DNA from: Candidatus Methylomirabilota bacterium
GTDB lineage: Bacteria; Methylomirabilota; Methylomirabilia; Methylomirabilales; CSP1-5
DNA length: 38,551 nucleotides
Assembly: GCA_022615475.1 (NCBI GenBank)
Contig: JAKEGQ010000104.1
Coordinates: 1 to 38,551 of the forward strand
Direction: 5' to 3'
Of this stretch, positions 6,774 to 14,115 are shown in pieces; position 1 is the first letter of the stretch, and every line of letters begins with the position of its first letter. The notes below the pieces were generated by a model. That model saw only the letters and a list, made by a program, of their open reading frames with translations, did no database searches and had not been told where the DNA came from. The translations under genes were made by a program, and so were the position numbers.

Positions 6774-7127
6774 ATGAAAAAGGTGGACGCAATTATCAGA
6801 CCGCTCAAATTGGACGAGGTACGGGACGCCCTCGCCGCCATCGGGATCCAGGGAATGACGGTCAGCGAGGTGCGTGGCCACGGCCGGCAAAAGGGGCATT
6901 CCGAGCTCTACCGGGGCGCCGAGTACGTGGTCGAGTTCATCCCCAAGATCCGCATCGAGATCGTGGTGGACGATGCCGATCTGTCCAGGGTCCTTCAGGT
7001 GTTGCAAAAGGTTGGCCGAACCGGGCAGGTCGGGGATGGAAAGATCTTTGTCTACCGGGTTGAGGATGCGGTTCGGATTCGGACGGCGGAACGAGGACCG
7101 CGCGCCATCAAAGAACCTTCCCACTGA
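6774..7127 (+). CDS. Nitrogen regulatory protein P-II (second copy)
   Basis: A 117-residue P-II paralogue clearly related to the copy at 2482. It begins MKKVDAIIRPLKLDEVRDAL, retains Tyr51 in YRGAEY, TGQVGDGKIF in the B-loop and the VRIRTAE C-terminal signature, and has a slightly longer tail (GPRAIKEPSH). Position 36 is His here and Phe in the first copy. The ribosome binding site is poor: only AGGG one base before the ATG. No sigma-54 site points towards it; TTTACA at 6738-6743 could be part of an ordinary -35 box. It diverges from the PilZ gene. It likely modulates GlnE, NtrB or a transporter; which P-II serves which target cannot be read from sequence. Confidence 0.94.
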   Translation: MKKVDAIIRPLKLDEVRDALAAIGIQGMTVSEVRGHGRQKGHSELYRGAEYVVEFIPKIRIEIVVDDADLSRVLQVLQKVGRTGQVGDGKIFVYRVEDAVRIRTAERGPRAIKEPSH

Positions 7128-7176
7128 TCGGCGTGCGGGCATGAGCGCTTCAAACAGATCCTCTTTCGCACGACCG

Positions 7177-7226
7177 AGGACTGAGCCCTCAGGACTGATC
7201 CCTGAAGACTCAGTGGGGAGGACTGA
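7177..7226. repeat. Word-repeat tract AGGACTGA
   Basis: AGGACTGA occurs at 7177-7184, 7191-7198 and 7219-7226, with related inverted pieces (CCCTCAGG, ACTCAGT) between. A small stem TCAGG/CCTGA is possible. The tract lies between the convergent P-II and trmI genes and overlaps the last codons of trmI. Confidence 0.5.
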
Positions 7227-7998
7227 GACGGCGGCCGATGATGAAGAAGCCGGTGTGGGCGACCATGCGGAGCGCCGGCCGCACGCTGAGTCCCTGGATG
7301 CGCCAGGGGCGATGGACGGTTTCGAAAACCTCCTGAAGCTGTAACCGCGGCTCATTCTCGATCGCAGCGGCCATCTGCTGCACCTGGGGCACCGTCGGGA
7401 AGAAAGCGACGAGCAGCCCTCCAGGCCGCAACGCCTCGGCTGCATCCTTGACCGCCCGCCAGCCCTCCGGCAGATCCAGAACCACTCGATCAACTGACGT
7501 CTCCTCGATCCCCTCATAGATGTCCTTGTGCTTCAACAGCCAATGCGGGACCTTTCCCAGGAAGGCCTCGACATTGGCCCTGGCCTGCCGCAGGAAGTCT
7601 TCCCGCACCTCGTACGTGATGACCTGTCCCTTCTCGCCCACCGCCTGAAGCAGACCGATGGTGAGCGCCCCCGAGCCACCGCCCCCCTCGACGACGGTGG
7701 CGCCGGGAAAGATGTCCCCCCAGATCAGGACGGTCGCGATGTCTTTCGGGTAGAGGACCTGGGCGCCCCGCTTCATCTTGAGGACGTACTCGGCGAAGGT
7801 GGGGCGAAAGACGACAAAGAGGGCTCCTCCGGAGGAGCGCAGGACGGCCCCTTCCTCGCGGCCGATGATGTTGCTATGGAGGATGGTCCCGAGGTGGGTC
7901 GAGAACTTATCGTGAGGCCGGAGCGTGCAAAGATACTTCCGCCCTTTCGGATCGATCAAGAGGACCTTCTCGCCCCCCTCCAAGGGTCCGCCCCGCAT
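7210..7998 (-). CDS. trmI: tRNA (adenine-58-N1)-methyltransferase TrmI family
   Basis: A 262-residue SAM-dependent methyltransferase of the TrmI type, which makes m1A58 in the T-loop of tRNA as a tetramer. An N-terminal beta domain (1-90) contains GTILHSNIIG. The SAM motif I reads VEGGGGSGALT. YEVREDF is the ribose-binding acidic strand, and LDLPEGW corresponds to the active-site motif (LDxPxPW in relatives). Length fits the family. The last codons overlap an AGGACTGA repeat tract. It lies 63 nt downstream of pfkA on the same strand, so co-transcription with treT and pfkA is possible but functionally unrelated. Confidence 0.9.
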   Translation of the reverse strand: MRGGPLEGGEKVLLIDPKGRKYLCTLRPHDKFSTHLGTILHSNIIGREEGAVLRSSGGALFVVFRPTFAEYVLKMKRGAQVLYPKDIATVLIWGDIFPGATVVEGGGGSGALTIGLLQAVGEKGQVITYEVREDFLRQARANVEAFLGKVPHWLLKHKDIYEGIEETSVDRVVLDLPEGWRAVKDAAEALRPGGLLVAFFPTVPQVQQMAAAIENEPRLQLQEVFETVHRPWRIQGLSVRPALRMVAHTGFFIIGRRLSPPH

Positions 7999-8061
7999 GA
8001 TCTGCCTCCTCGGGGGTCACTGTATCACACCAGCACGATGGCCGAGCAGTATGCGTCAGCC

Positions 8062-9033
8062 TCACTTCGCCAGCACGCGGATCAGCTTCAAGAGGCGAAG
8101 GTCCAAAGGCTTCTGTTTTCCGACGACCTCGCCTAAGGAGGTCGTGGCGACCTCCCCTTTGATAAAGCCGACGAGCACCCCATGTTCCCCTCGGTCGATC
8201 GCTTCAGTCGCGCCGGCCCCGAGTCGGGTGGCGAGGGTCCGGTCAAAGGCCCCCGGGGCCCCACCGCGCTGGACGTGGCCCAGGGTCGTCACGCGCAGCT
8301 CGAACCCGAGTGCATCCCGATGCTCTCGAAAGTGGGCGGCCATGGCGGCGGCATTATACGTGGCCCCTTCGGCCACGACGACCAGGGCATTACGCTTTCC
8401 CCGCTCGTAGGCCGCCCGCAGGTCTGCAGCCACCGCATTGGGGTCTGTCTCGACCTCGGGAATCACCACCGCTTCGGCCCCACCGGCGAGGCCTGCCATC
8501 AACGCCAGGTACCCGCATTGGCGGCCCATCACCTCGACCAGGAACGCCCGCTGGTGGGAGGAGGCCGTCGTCTTCAGGCGATCGATGGCCTCGAGCGCGA
8601 TGTTCAAAGCGGTGTCCACACCGATCGAGATGTCCGTGCCGACGAGGTCGTTGTCGATGGTCGAGGCGACGCCGACCACGGGGAAGCCCATCTGGGACAG
8701 CTTGTGGGCCCCCGTTTGGGACCCGTCCCCACCGATCACGACGAGGGCGTCGATGCGTCGCTCGATGAGGTGGCCAAGAGCCTTCTCGCGACCGACCTCC
8801 CTTTCAAAATCGGGGCTTCGGGCGCTTCCCAGGATCGTCCCCCCCTGCTGCAGGATGCCGCCCACGGCGCGGGCGCTGAGGGGTGTCATCTCGCCGGCAA
8901 TCAGCCCGGCGTAGCCCTGCCGAACGCCAAGGACCTCCCATCCGCGATACACACCGGTGCGGACCACCGCCCGGATCGCGGCGTTCATGCCGGGCGCGTC
9001 CCCGCCACTCGTCAGGACCGCAATGCGTTTCAT
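8062..9033 (-). CDS. pfkA: ATP-dependent 6-phosphofructokinase
   Basis: A 323-residue group A phosphofructokinase, phosphorylating fructose-6-phosphate to the 1,6-bisphosphate in glycolysis. The N-terminus has TSGGDAPGMNAAIR. GGTILGSARSP and GGDGS (with Gly at the position that is Asp in PPi-dependent enzymes) point to ATP as donor. The catalytic TIDNDL motif, EAIDRLKTTASSHQR and VEVMGRQCG follow, and LGHVQRGG is near the C-terminus. The full family length is present. The start lies 13 nt after the stop of the TreT-like gene, indicating an operon. Together the two link hexose phosphate use with trehalose turnover. Confidence 0.95.
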   Translation of the reverse strand: MKRIAVLTSGGDAPGMNAAIRAVVRTGVYRGWEVLGVRQGYAGLIAGEMTPLSARAVGGILQQGGTILGSARSPDFEREVGREKALGHLIERRIDALVVIGGDGSQTGAHKLSQMGFPVVGVASTIDNDLVGTDISIGVDTALNIALEAIDRLKTTASSHQRAFLVEVMGRQCGYLALMAGLAGGAEAVVIPEVETDPNAVAADLRAAYERGKRNALVVVAEGATYNAAAMAAHFREHRDALGFELRVTTLGHVQRGGAPGAFDRTLATRLGAGATEAIDRGEHGVLVGFIKGEVATTSLGEVVGKQKPLDLRLLKLIRVLAK

Positions 9034-9046
9034 CGCTCGTGTCCTC

Positions 9047-10321
9047 TCACGCCAAATCGGCCCTCCCCCGATGCAGCAGCTCGTGGATCAGGGCGAGCTC
9101 GTCTCGGATGAGGCGGGGGAGGAGAAATTCTTGTCGGACCCGCTCTTGCCCCGCACGCCCGAAGGCCGCCCGGAGGCCGGGATGATCCAGGAGATCCACG
9201 ACCCTTTCGGCGCACTCCTCCACGCTCTGGACGAGGTATTCCTGATACCCGTCGGGGAATTGCATGGGAATGCCTCCGGCCTTTCCGGCCACCACCGCCT
9301 TTGCCTTCCAGAAGGCCTCGGAGACGACGAGGCCGAAGCCCTCCTTCAGAGATTTCTGTATGACCAGGTCGGCCCCCCGCTGGAAGGCATTCACCTCCAT
9401 GTTTCCCACGCCGGTCAGGTTGGTGAAGACGAAGAGGTCGGGGTCCTTGACCGCCTCTTCGTTGATGCTGTCGAGGAGCGCCCATCCCTCGGGATCGTCC
9501 CCCGCCATGGACCCGACGAGGGCCAGCTGGACAGCCGGCATGACCGCCTTGACCAGGCGATAGACTCGGATGACTCCCAGCGGGTCCTTCCACGGATCGA
9601 ACCGGGAGACCTGCAGGAGGATAGGGCGGTTCAGATCGAGACCCGAATCGGCCAGCGCCCGCCGACAGATTTCCTCTGGCAGATCCATGTTCTTGGTGCT
9701 CAGCGGGTCGATGGCCGGCGGGATGACGGCCACCCGTCTCACTCGGAGATCCGCGGGGCAGAATTGAGCCATGGTGAAGACGGCTGCGTCGTACTCCTGG
9801 ACGAAGGGCCTGAGGAACGCCCAGACCTCTGGATGGGGTTCCGAACTGTCGATGTGGCAGCGCCAGATCCATATCCCCTTTCTGACCCGGGTAAAGTGTG
9901 GGATCGCCGTCGGTTGGGGGTCGTGGACGATGGTGACGTCGTAGTCCTCGTCGAGGAGCCTGGCACTCTCGCGGTTGCGCTCGAGAAACGTCTCCTTGGC
10001 CCCCTGGGACAGGACGTATGCACCGCCCTGCAGGGCGTTATGAATGCCCTTTGTCACCTGGAAGAATTCCGGGTCGCCATGGATCAGGCGCCAGTCGGCT
10101 GATAGTCCGAGCGCATGCAACAGGGGGATCTGCCGTCCCAGGAGCTCGGCCACCCCGCCCCCGGCCGCGGTACTGTTGATGTGGCATAGGCGGAGGCCTG
10201 AGAGGGTGTCGGCGAGCGCTCTGATCTCGTCGATCAGGGCATCGCCCACGAGAGGCCGGTAGTTCTCCAGGTTCGTCGATTGGGAGCAACAATGCCGGCC
10301 GATGCCCACTTTGGGGAGCAT
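9047..10321 (-). CDS. treT: Trehalose synthase TreT-like glycosyltransferase (GT4)
   Basis: A 424-residue GT-B glycosyltransferase resembling TreT, which reversibly joins NDP-glucose and glucose to form trehalose. Recognisable segments are HINSTAAGGGVAELL near residue 48, WRLIHGDPEFFQVTK and HNALQGG after it, a VHDPQP segment, VSRFDPWKDP at the start of the C-terminal domain, and the donor-site stretch EGFGLVVSEAFWK with its E-x7-E pattern. The ATG at 10321 is chosen because GAGGAGG lies 4-5 nt upstream and because the family N-terminus fits; upstream codons run into a low-complexity tract. The gene is followed 13 nt later by pfkA. A different acceptor sugar is possible. Confidence 0.8.
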   Translation of the reverse strand: MLPKVGIGRHCCSQSTNLENYRPLVGDALIDEIRALADTLSGLRLCHINSTAAGGGVAELLGRQIPLLHALGLSADWRLIHGDPEFFQVTKGIHNALQGGAYVLSQGAKETFLERNRESARLLDEDYDVTIVHDPQPTAIPHFTRVRKGIWIWRCHIDSSEPHPEVWAFLRPFVQEYDAAVFTMAQFCPADLRVRRVAVIPPAIDPLSTKNMDLPEEICRRALADSGLDLNRPILLQVSRFDPWKDPLGVIRVYRLVKAVMPAVQLALVGSMAGDDPEGWALLDSINEEAVKDPDLFVFTNLTGVGNMEVNAFQRGADLVIQKSLKEGFGLVVSEAFWKAKAVVAGKAGGIPMQFPDGYQEYLVQSVEECAERVVDLLDHPGLRAAFGRAGQERVRQEFLLPRLIRDELALIHELLHRGRADLA

Positions 10322-10439
10322 GCTGCCTCCTCGGTCCAGGGGACACCGCTCACCCCGAGTAATGTCCCGGGGCACCGCCCATCCCGCTGTCCTTCCACCG
10401 TAGCACACTTGCGGGGACCTGGAAAAGCCGGAAGCGCCA

Positions 10440-10565
10440 GGCACTCGGGGTTTGGTGTAGAGAGGTGTAGAGAATAGAGCGGGTACAGGGAGGGGAGAGG
10501 GGGCAGAACGTACAGAAGGTACAGGGGGGACAGAGAGCACAGAAGATGCAGGGGGAGCAGGGGAG
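10440..10565. repeat. Purine-rich word-repeat tract (GTGTAGAGA, GTACAG, ACAGAAG)
   Basis: Between the ttuA stop and treT start the + strand becomes almost purine-only, with repeated GTGTAGAGA, GGTACAG and ACAGAAG words and GGGG(G)A runs. No hairpin is obvious, unlike several other tracts in the window. Confidence 0.5.
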
Positions 10566-10568
10566 GGA

Positions 10569-11492
10569 TCACCGACCCCGAGCCGTCGCCGTGCGCCGGG
10601 CCAGATCCATCATCCGACAGTACGCACACGTCTCGGTCGTAGTGGCCTGGCCGCAGACCTCGCACTCCTTCAGTTCGACCCCATCCGCTTGGGCGGAGAG
10701 GAAGGCCGGGCGGCCCTTCTTGAGGAAGCCAAAGTAAAAGCTCTGCTTCGCCCCCGGCGAAGCATGCTCGAGCTGGTTGAGGAGGTCCTTGTAAAACAAG
10801 GAGGTTGCACCGATCGCGTTCGGGCACTCGTCGTCGTGGTAGTCAATCCCGCGGAGCATGGCATAGGCCAAGGTCTCGCGCTCGGTGAGGCGGATGAGGG
10901 GCTTGACTGTCTTGACCAGCTTGGGATGGGTGGCTTCAAGCGCGGGTCCCATCCGGCCGAGCTGCGGCGTCTGCCAGTGGAGCAGATTGCCCAGGAGGGT
11001 TGCGGCGGCGTCGTCCAGGTTGTGACCGGTGGCGAGCACCGAAAAGCTTCCCTCAAGGGCCGCCCGGTTCATCAGGTACCGCTTGCTGAGGCCGCAGGCC
11101 GAGCACGGGACGCGTCGGGTATACTGGGCCAGTTCCGGAATCGAGAAGTCGTACTCCTCCTTGACGTGGGTGACGATGAGGGGGAGGCTGTTCTTCTTGG
11201 CGTACGCCTCGACCGTCGCGCGCGCCTGAGGGGAGTAGTGGTCGATCCCGAGGACGATATGAAAGCCCGTCGTGTGATAGCCGAGGCGCCTCAGGACCTC
11301 CCACAGGGTCAAGCTGTCCTTCCCGCCGGAGACGGCCACGAGGACCCGATCATCCTTCGACAACATCTTGTCGCTCTCGATGGTCCTCTCGACCTGCCGC
11401 TCGGCGTGGACGATGAAGCAGTCCTTGCAGAAGGCCGCATTATGGCGCCTCATATCGATCACCGCCTTGCCGGGACAGGTCTTACACTTCAT
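10569..11492 (-). CDS. ttuA: tRNA 2-thiolation enzyme TtuA family (PP-loop ATPase, Fe-S)
   Basis: A 307-residue protein of the TtuA group, which adenylates U54 of tRNA and replaces O2 with sulfur delivered by the TtuB thiocarboxylate. Zinc-finger cysteine pairs are at the N-terminus (CKTC, CKDC) and C-terminus (CEVC, CAYC). The PP-loop SGGKDS is at 55-60. Catalytic/[4Fe-4S] cysteines are at 130 and 133 (CSAC) and 223 (ECPNA), nearly the positions known for Thermus TtuA. The start at 11492 (MKCKTCPGKA) is the family start and overlaps the ttuB stop by 11 nt, so the enzyme and its sulfur carrier are translationally coupled. Confidence 0.88.
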   Translation of the reverse strand: MKCKTCPGKAVIDMRRHNAAFCKDCFIVHAERQVERTIESDKMLSKDDRVLVAVSGGKDSLTLWEVLRRLGYHTTGFHIVLGIDHYSPQARATVEAYAKKNSLPLIVTHVKEEYDFSIPELAQYTRRVPCSACGLSKRYLMNRAALEGSFSVLATGHNLDDAAATLLGNLLHWQTPQLGRMGPALEATHPKLVKTVKPLIRLTERETLAYAMLRGIDYHDDECPNAIGATSLFYKDLLNQLEHASPGAKQSFYFGFLKKGRPAFLSAQADGVELKECEVCGQATTTETCAYCRMMDLARRTATARGR

Positions 11493-11691
11493 CGTCCGAG
11501 CCTCCCGAGATGGCCGGGACCACCTCGACGGTCTCCTCATCCTTGACAAGCTCGTCCGGGGTGAGTAGCTCGTCACCCCGGACGACCAGGACCGACTCCG
11601 GATTGATCTTGAGCTCCTGGAGCAGATCCCGCACCCGCCGGCTGCCGGGCATCTCGACCTCGCGGCGGGGGCGGCGAATAATGACCTTCAT
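11482..11691 (-). CDS. ttuB: Ubiquitin-like sulfur carrier TtuB, with residues after the Gly-Gly
   Basis: A 69-residue beta-grasp sulfur carrier. The body reads RRVRDLLQELKINPESVLVV and a VEVVPAISGG end typical of TtuB/MoaD/ThiS. In those families Gly-Gly is normally the exact C-terminus, is adenylated and is then thiocarboxylated. Here GG is at 63-64 and five residues (SDDEV) follow before TAA, so the protein would need trimming first, or a shortened form must be made. The last codons lie inside the ttuA start region. The ATG at 11691 is preferred over 11697 because GGAG lies 7 nt upstream of it. The leader is AT-rich (ATATATATAT at 11703-11712), a possible promoter element. Confidence 0.8.
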   Translation of the reverse strand: MKVIIRRPRREVEMPGSRRVRDLLQELKINPESVLVVRGDELLTPDELVKDEETVEVVPAISGGSDDEV

Positions 11692-11768
11692 GCGCATGCT
11701 CCATATATATATGATGCACGCTCACTCTATCAGGAAACACGGGGCCTTTCAACCCGTCCGGGCCGTGG

Positions 11769-12041
11769 CTAGAAGCCGGCGGCGTGCAGAGCCCGCATGA
11801 TCTCCTCGATCGCGATCTTCGTCTTCCGGTAGCTCACCGTCGCTCTGCGCCGCTCGAGGTCCACGCTGACTTCCATCATCCCCTGAAGCCCCTTCAGGAT
11901 CCTGGCCACCTCGAGTGCCTCTGCTTCGGATTTCATGTGGGCCATATGGATGGTCGCCTGCCCCAGCACCCGGTTCCGCAGGAAGCGGACAAAGAGCAGG
12001 ACGACGAACACCCCAATGGACGCCACAACCACCCACTTCAT
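11769..12041 (-). CDS. Small membrane-anchored HMA-like protein lacking CxxC
   Basis: A 90-residue protein with one N-terminal membrane helix (about residues 3-20) followed by a ferredoxin-like domain. The latter resembles a heavy-metal-associated domain: ALEVARILKGLQGMMEVSVD, then RATVSYRKTKIAIEEIMRAL and a terminal HAAGF matching the usual GY/GF end. The metal-binding CxxC expected in the first loop is absent (HMKSEAEAL instead). It is therefore unlikely to be a copper chaperone in the normal sense. It lies 77 nt upstream of ttuB on the same strand. A perfect 14-bp palindrome lies 46 nt upstream of its start. Confidence 0.6.
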   Translation of the reverse strand: MKWVVVASIGVFVVLLFVRFLRNRVLGQATIHMAHMKSEAEALEVARILKGLQGMMEVSVDLERRRATVSYRKTKIAIEEIMRALHAAGF

Positions 12042-12342
12042 CCGATCCTCCCTGGCCCAGGGACTTTACCCGAAGGGTTCCCCTAAGTCCAGATCTGGAC
12101 ACCGCTTCCCACTACTTGGCAATTCCGCCCTCTCCCCTTGACAGACAAGGGTGCAGGGCTAGTTTAGAGAGTGAAAGGGGAGTTTTGAAGAGAGGCTCCT
12201 GCCTGTAGCGCCACAAGCAGCCGAAAAGACCCACGCGAGACCTCCCCCCGCCAGTTAACCTCCCCAACGAGTTCAGGAACGAGAGGCGTGAAGCATTGTG
12301 TCCTTGCCCTTTACGGGACCGGGCCGGGAGGAGGTGACAAAG
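12042..12342. other. Intergenic region between divergent small genes
   Basis: About 300 nt without a convincing gene. It holds a perfect palindrome at 12087-12100, an inverted pair GGACTT (12061-12066) / AAGTCC (12085-12090), and a possible -35 TTGACA at 12138-12143 with TAGTTT 16 nt on as a weak -10 towards the zinc-ribbon gene. A GTG at 12298 could extend that gene by 15 codons but has no ribosome binding site. I see no recognisable riboswitch fold. Confidence 0.5.
12087..12100. promoter_or_regulatory. Perfect 14-bp palindrome, possible operator
   Basis: GTCCAGATCTGGAC reads identically on both strands and lies in the divergent region between the HMA-like gene and the zinc-ribbon gene. A regulator site is inferred from symmetry only. 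Confidence 0.3.
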
Positions 12343-12522
12343 ATGGTGCGCGCACCGAGCTGCTACACGTGCGGATCTTTCCTCACAGGCTTCGAACTGG
12401 ACAAAGAGCTCAATTTCTTTATCTACTTCTGCCCTGACTGCAGAAGTGCGGAAGAGAGGTCTGCTCGGCTCAAGGCGAAAGAACAGGTTGTAGAGAGTGA
12501 GGTAATAGAGGAGGCGGCCTAG
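12343..12522 (+). CDS. Small zinc-ribbon-like protein
   Basis: A 59-residue protein with two cysteine pairs, CYTC (7-10) and CPDC (about 30-33), spaced by roughly 20 residues as in a treble-clef or zinc-ribbon, then an acidic helical tail. ATG 12343 is chosen because a near-perfect AGGAGGTGA (12329-12337) lies 5 nt upstream; the longer GTG start at 12298 has no such signal. Such a strong ribosome binding site suggests high translation. A T6 hairpin terminator follows at 12582-12610. I do not recognise the family; DNA, RNA or metal binding is plausible. Confidence 0.7.
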   Translation: MVRAPSCYTCGSFLTGFELDKELNFFIYFCPDCRSAEERSARLKAKEQVVESEVIEEAA

Positions 12523-12581
12523 CCTCTATTAGTTGATGGACAAAATGTAAGGGCCCGGTCCCCCCCGCCCCGGAACACAGA

Positions 12582-12610
12582 GGGTCGCCAGAACTGGCGG
12601 CCCGTTTTTT
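12582..12610 (+). terminator. Rho-independent terminator
   Basis: GGGTCGCCAG (12582-12591) pairs with CTGGCGGCCC (12594-12603) with one G-T pair, followed by G and six T residues (12605-12610). It ends the zinc-ribbon transcript. Confidence 0.8.
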
Positions 12611-12649
12611 CTGAACCAGCTTCCCCGACCGCTGCGGTATCATACCCGG

Positions 12650-13915
12650 GTGAAACTCGCAGTCCTCAAGGCGTTCCGCGAACACCCGGAAGCACGCCGG
12701 CTGGCGCTCATCTTCGCCGTAGTCTACTTTGCCCAGGGCATGTGGAGCCTTCCGGTCCAGCCGATCACCTTCACGCTGAAGGAGCGCTTCGGCTTCTCTG
12801 CCGCCCAGACGGCGGTATTCTTTTCACTCACCGTTATCCCGTGGCTCATCAAGCCGGTCTACGGCCTCATCTCTGATTGTGTGCCGCTCTTCGGGCGGCG
12901 TCGGAAGAGCTATCTGCTCGTGACCTCCGCGCTCGCAGCCACGGCCGGGTTCGGGCTGAGCCTTGTGGGCACCTACACCACCGGGAAGTTAGCCCTGCTG
13001 TTCACCCTCATGGGGCTTGGCCTGGCCTTCACGGACGTCATGGTCGATGCCCTGATGGTAGAGCACGGACGTCCGCTCGGCCTCACGGGAGCCTTTCAAT
13101 CGGTCCAGTGGTCCTCGATCTACGCCGCCTCCATCCTCGTCGGCATCGCCGGGGGTTACCTCACGGAGCACGCCCCCCTCCAGGTGGCCTTTGCCTTGGC
13201 CGCGGTCTTTCCGCTCCTGTCGTTCACCGTCGCCCTCTGGGCGGTGCAGGAGCCATTGGTCGGCACCCGCGGACCGCAGTTCCCGCAAACCTGGCTCGCG
13301 ATACAGAGCGGGTTCGGGTCACGCCATCTCTGGATCATCGCGGGCTTCATCTTCTTCTGGACCTTCACCCCCTCGATCGGGACCGCGCTGTTCTATTATC
13401 AGACGGATGTCCTCAAGTTCAGCCAGCAGTTCATCGGAACCCTCAGCTCGATCGGCTCGGCGTCGGCTATTGCGGGGGCACTCGTGTACGGTGCCTTCTC
13501 CAAGAATTTTCCATTTCGGTTGATCCTGAACTCCGCCATCGGGATCGGCGTCGTATCCACCCTTGGCTACCTGGGCTACGTGGGGCCCTATTCGGCCATC
13601 GTGCTGGGCGCGGCCTTTGGCGCGGTGGGCATGGTCGCGACGCTCGCCTTCCTCGACCTGGCGGCGAAAGCCTGCCCGAAGCAGGCCGAGGGGACCTTTT
13701 TCGCCCTGCTCATGTCGGTGTACAACGGGGGCGCCCAGCTCTCCCAAATCGTCGGCGGATGGCTGTACGATCAGGTGGGATACACGAACCTCGTTCTGAT
13801 CAGCGCCGCGTCCGTCGCCCTCTGCTGGTTTCTGGTCCCCCTCCTGAAGCTCGAGGAGCTCGAGACCCAGGCGCGACAGGCAGTCCTGACAACTCCCCCC
13901 TCAGCGAGCTCCTGA
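12650..13915 (+). CDS. BT1/folate-biopterin-type MFS transporter
   Basis: A 421-residue integral membrane protein with about 12 predicted helices, resembling the BT1 (folate-biopterin transporter) branch of the major facilitator superfamily, which is found in trypanosomatids, plants and some bacteria. Supporting segments are YFAQGMWSLPVQPITF near the N-terminus, PWLIKPVYGLISD with the conserved PxxGxxSD loop, FGRRRKSYL, and AFTDVMVDALMVE. The GTG start at 12650 leaves a normal cytoplasmic leader, although no good ribosome binding site is seen. The real substrate in bacteria is seldom tested; folate or pterin is a family-level guess. No pterin gene is adjacent. Confidence 0.8.
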   Translation: MKLAVLKAFREHPEARRLALIFAVVYFAQGMWSLPVQPITFTLKERFGFSAAQTAVFFSLTVIPWLIKPVYGLISDCVPLFGRRRKSYLLVTSALAATAGFGLSLVGTYTTGKLALLFTLMGLGLAFTDVMVDALMVEHGRPLGLTGAFQSVQWSSIYAASILVGIAGGYLTEHAPLQVAFALAAVFPLLSFTVALWAVQEPLVGTRGPQFPQTWLAIQSGFGSRHLWIIAGFIFFWTFTPSIGTALFYYQTDVLKFSQQFIGTLSSIGSASAIAGALVYGAFSKNFPFRLILNSAIGIGVVSTLGYLGYVGPYSAIVLGAAFGAVGMVATLAFLDLAAKACPKQAEGTFFALLMSVYNGGAQLSQIVGGWLYDQVGYTNLVLISAASVALCWFLVPLLKLEELETQARQAVLTTPPSASS

Positions 13916-13998
13916 GCCATCACCCCGGATCGTGGCCTGTGACACCCGCTGGCGCCCCCCCGCTGACGGTCCCTGCGGCCGGAATCAGACCTCGTAAT

Positions 13999-14064
13999 CT
14001 TAAGATTGATATCTTAAGTTTGATAGTTGACTAGAGCCAAGGGGATATGATAGGAACGCTTAAG
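13999..14064. promoter_or_regulatory. AT-rich regulatory cluster: CTTAAG dyad and third copy
   Basis: CTTAAGAT (13999-14006) and ATCTTAAG (14011-14018) form a perfect inverted repeat around TGAT. A third CTTAAG lies at 14059-14064. TATGAT at 14045-14050 could be a -10 box, with TTGATA at 14020-14025 as a loosely spaced -35. The AT-rich patch stands out from the high-GC surroundings and lies 50-115 nt upstream of the radical SAM gene, so an operator is likely. Confidence 0.45.
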
Positions 14065-14115
14065 TGAGTAAATTTGCTCGTGGGTCTGCCAACGACACAC
14101 AGGGGGTTGGTGACC

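Noticed and set aside
8062..9033. PPi-dependent phosphofructokinase
   Set aside because: GGDGS has Gly, not the Asp of PPi enzymes.
12042..12342. Riboswitch upstream of the zinc-ribbon gene
   Set aside because: Only simple palindromes are visible; no conserved aptamer core is recognised.
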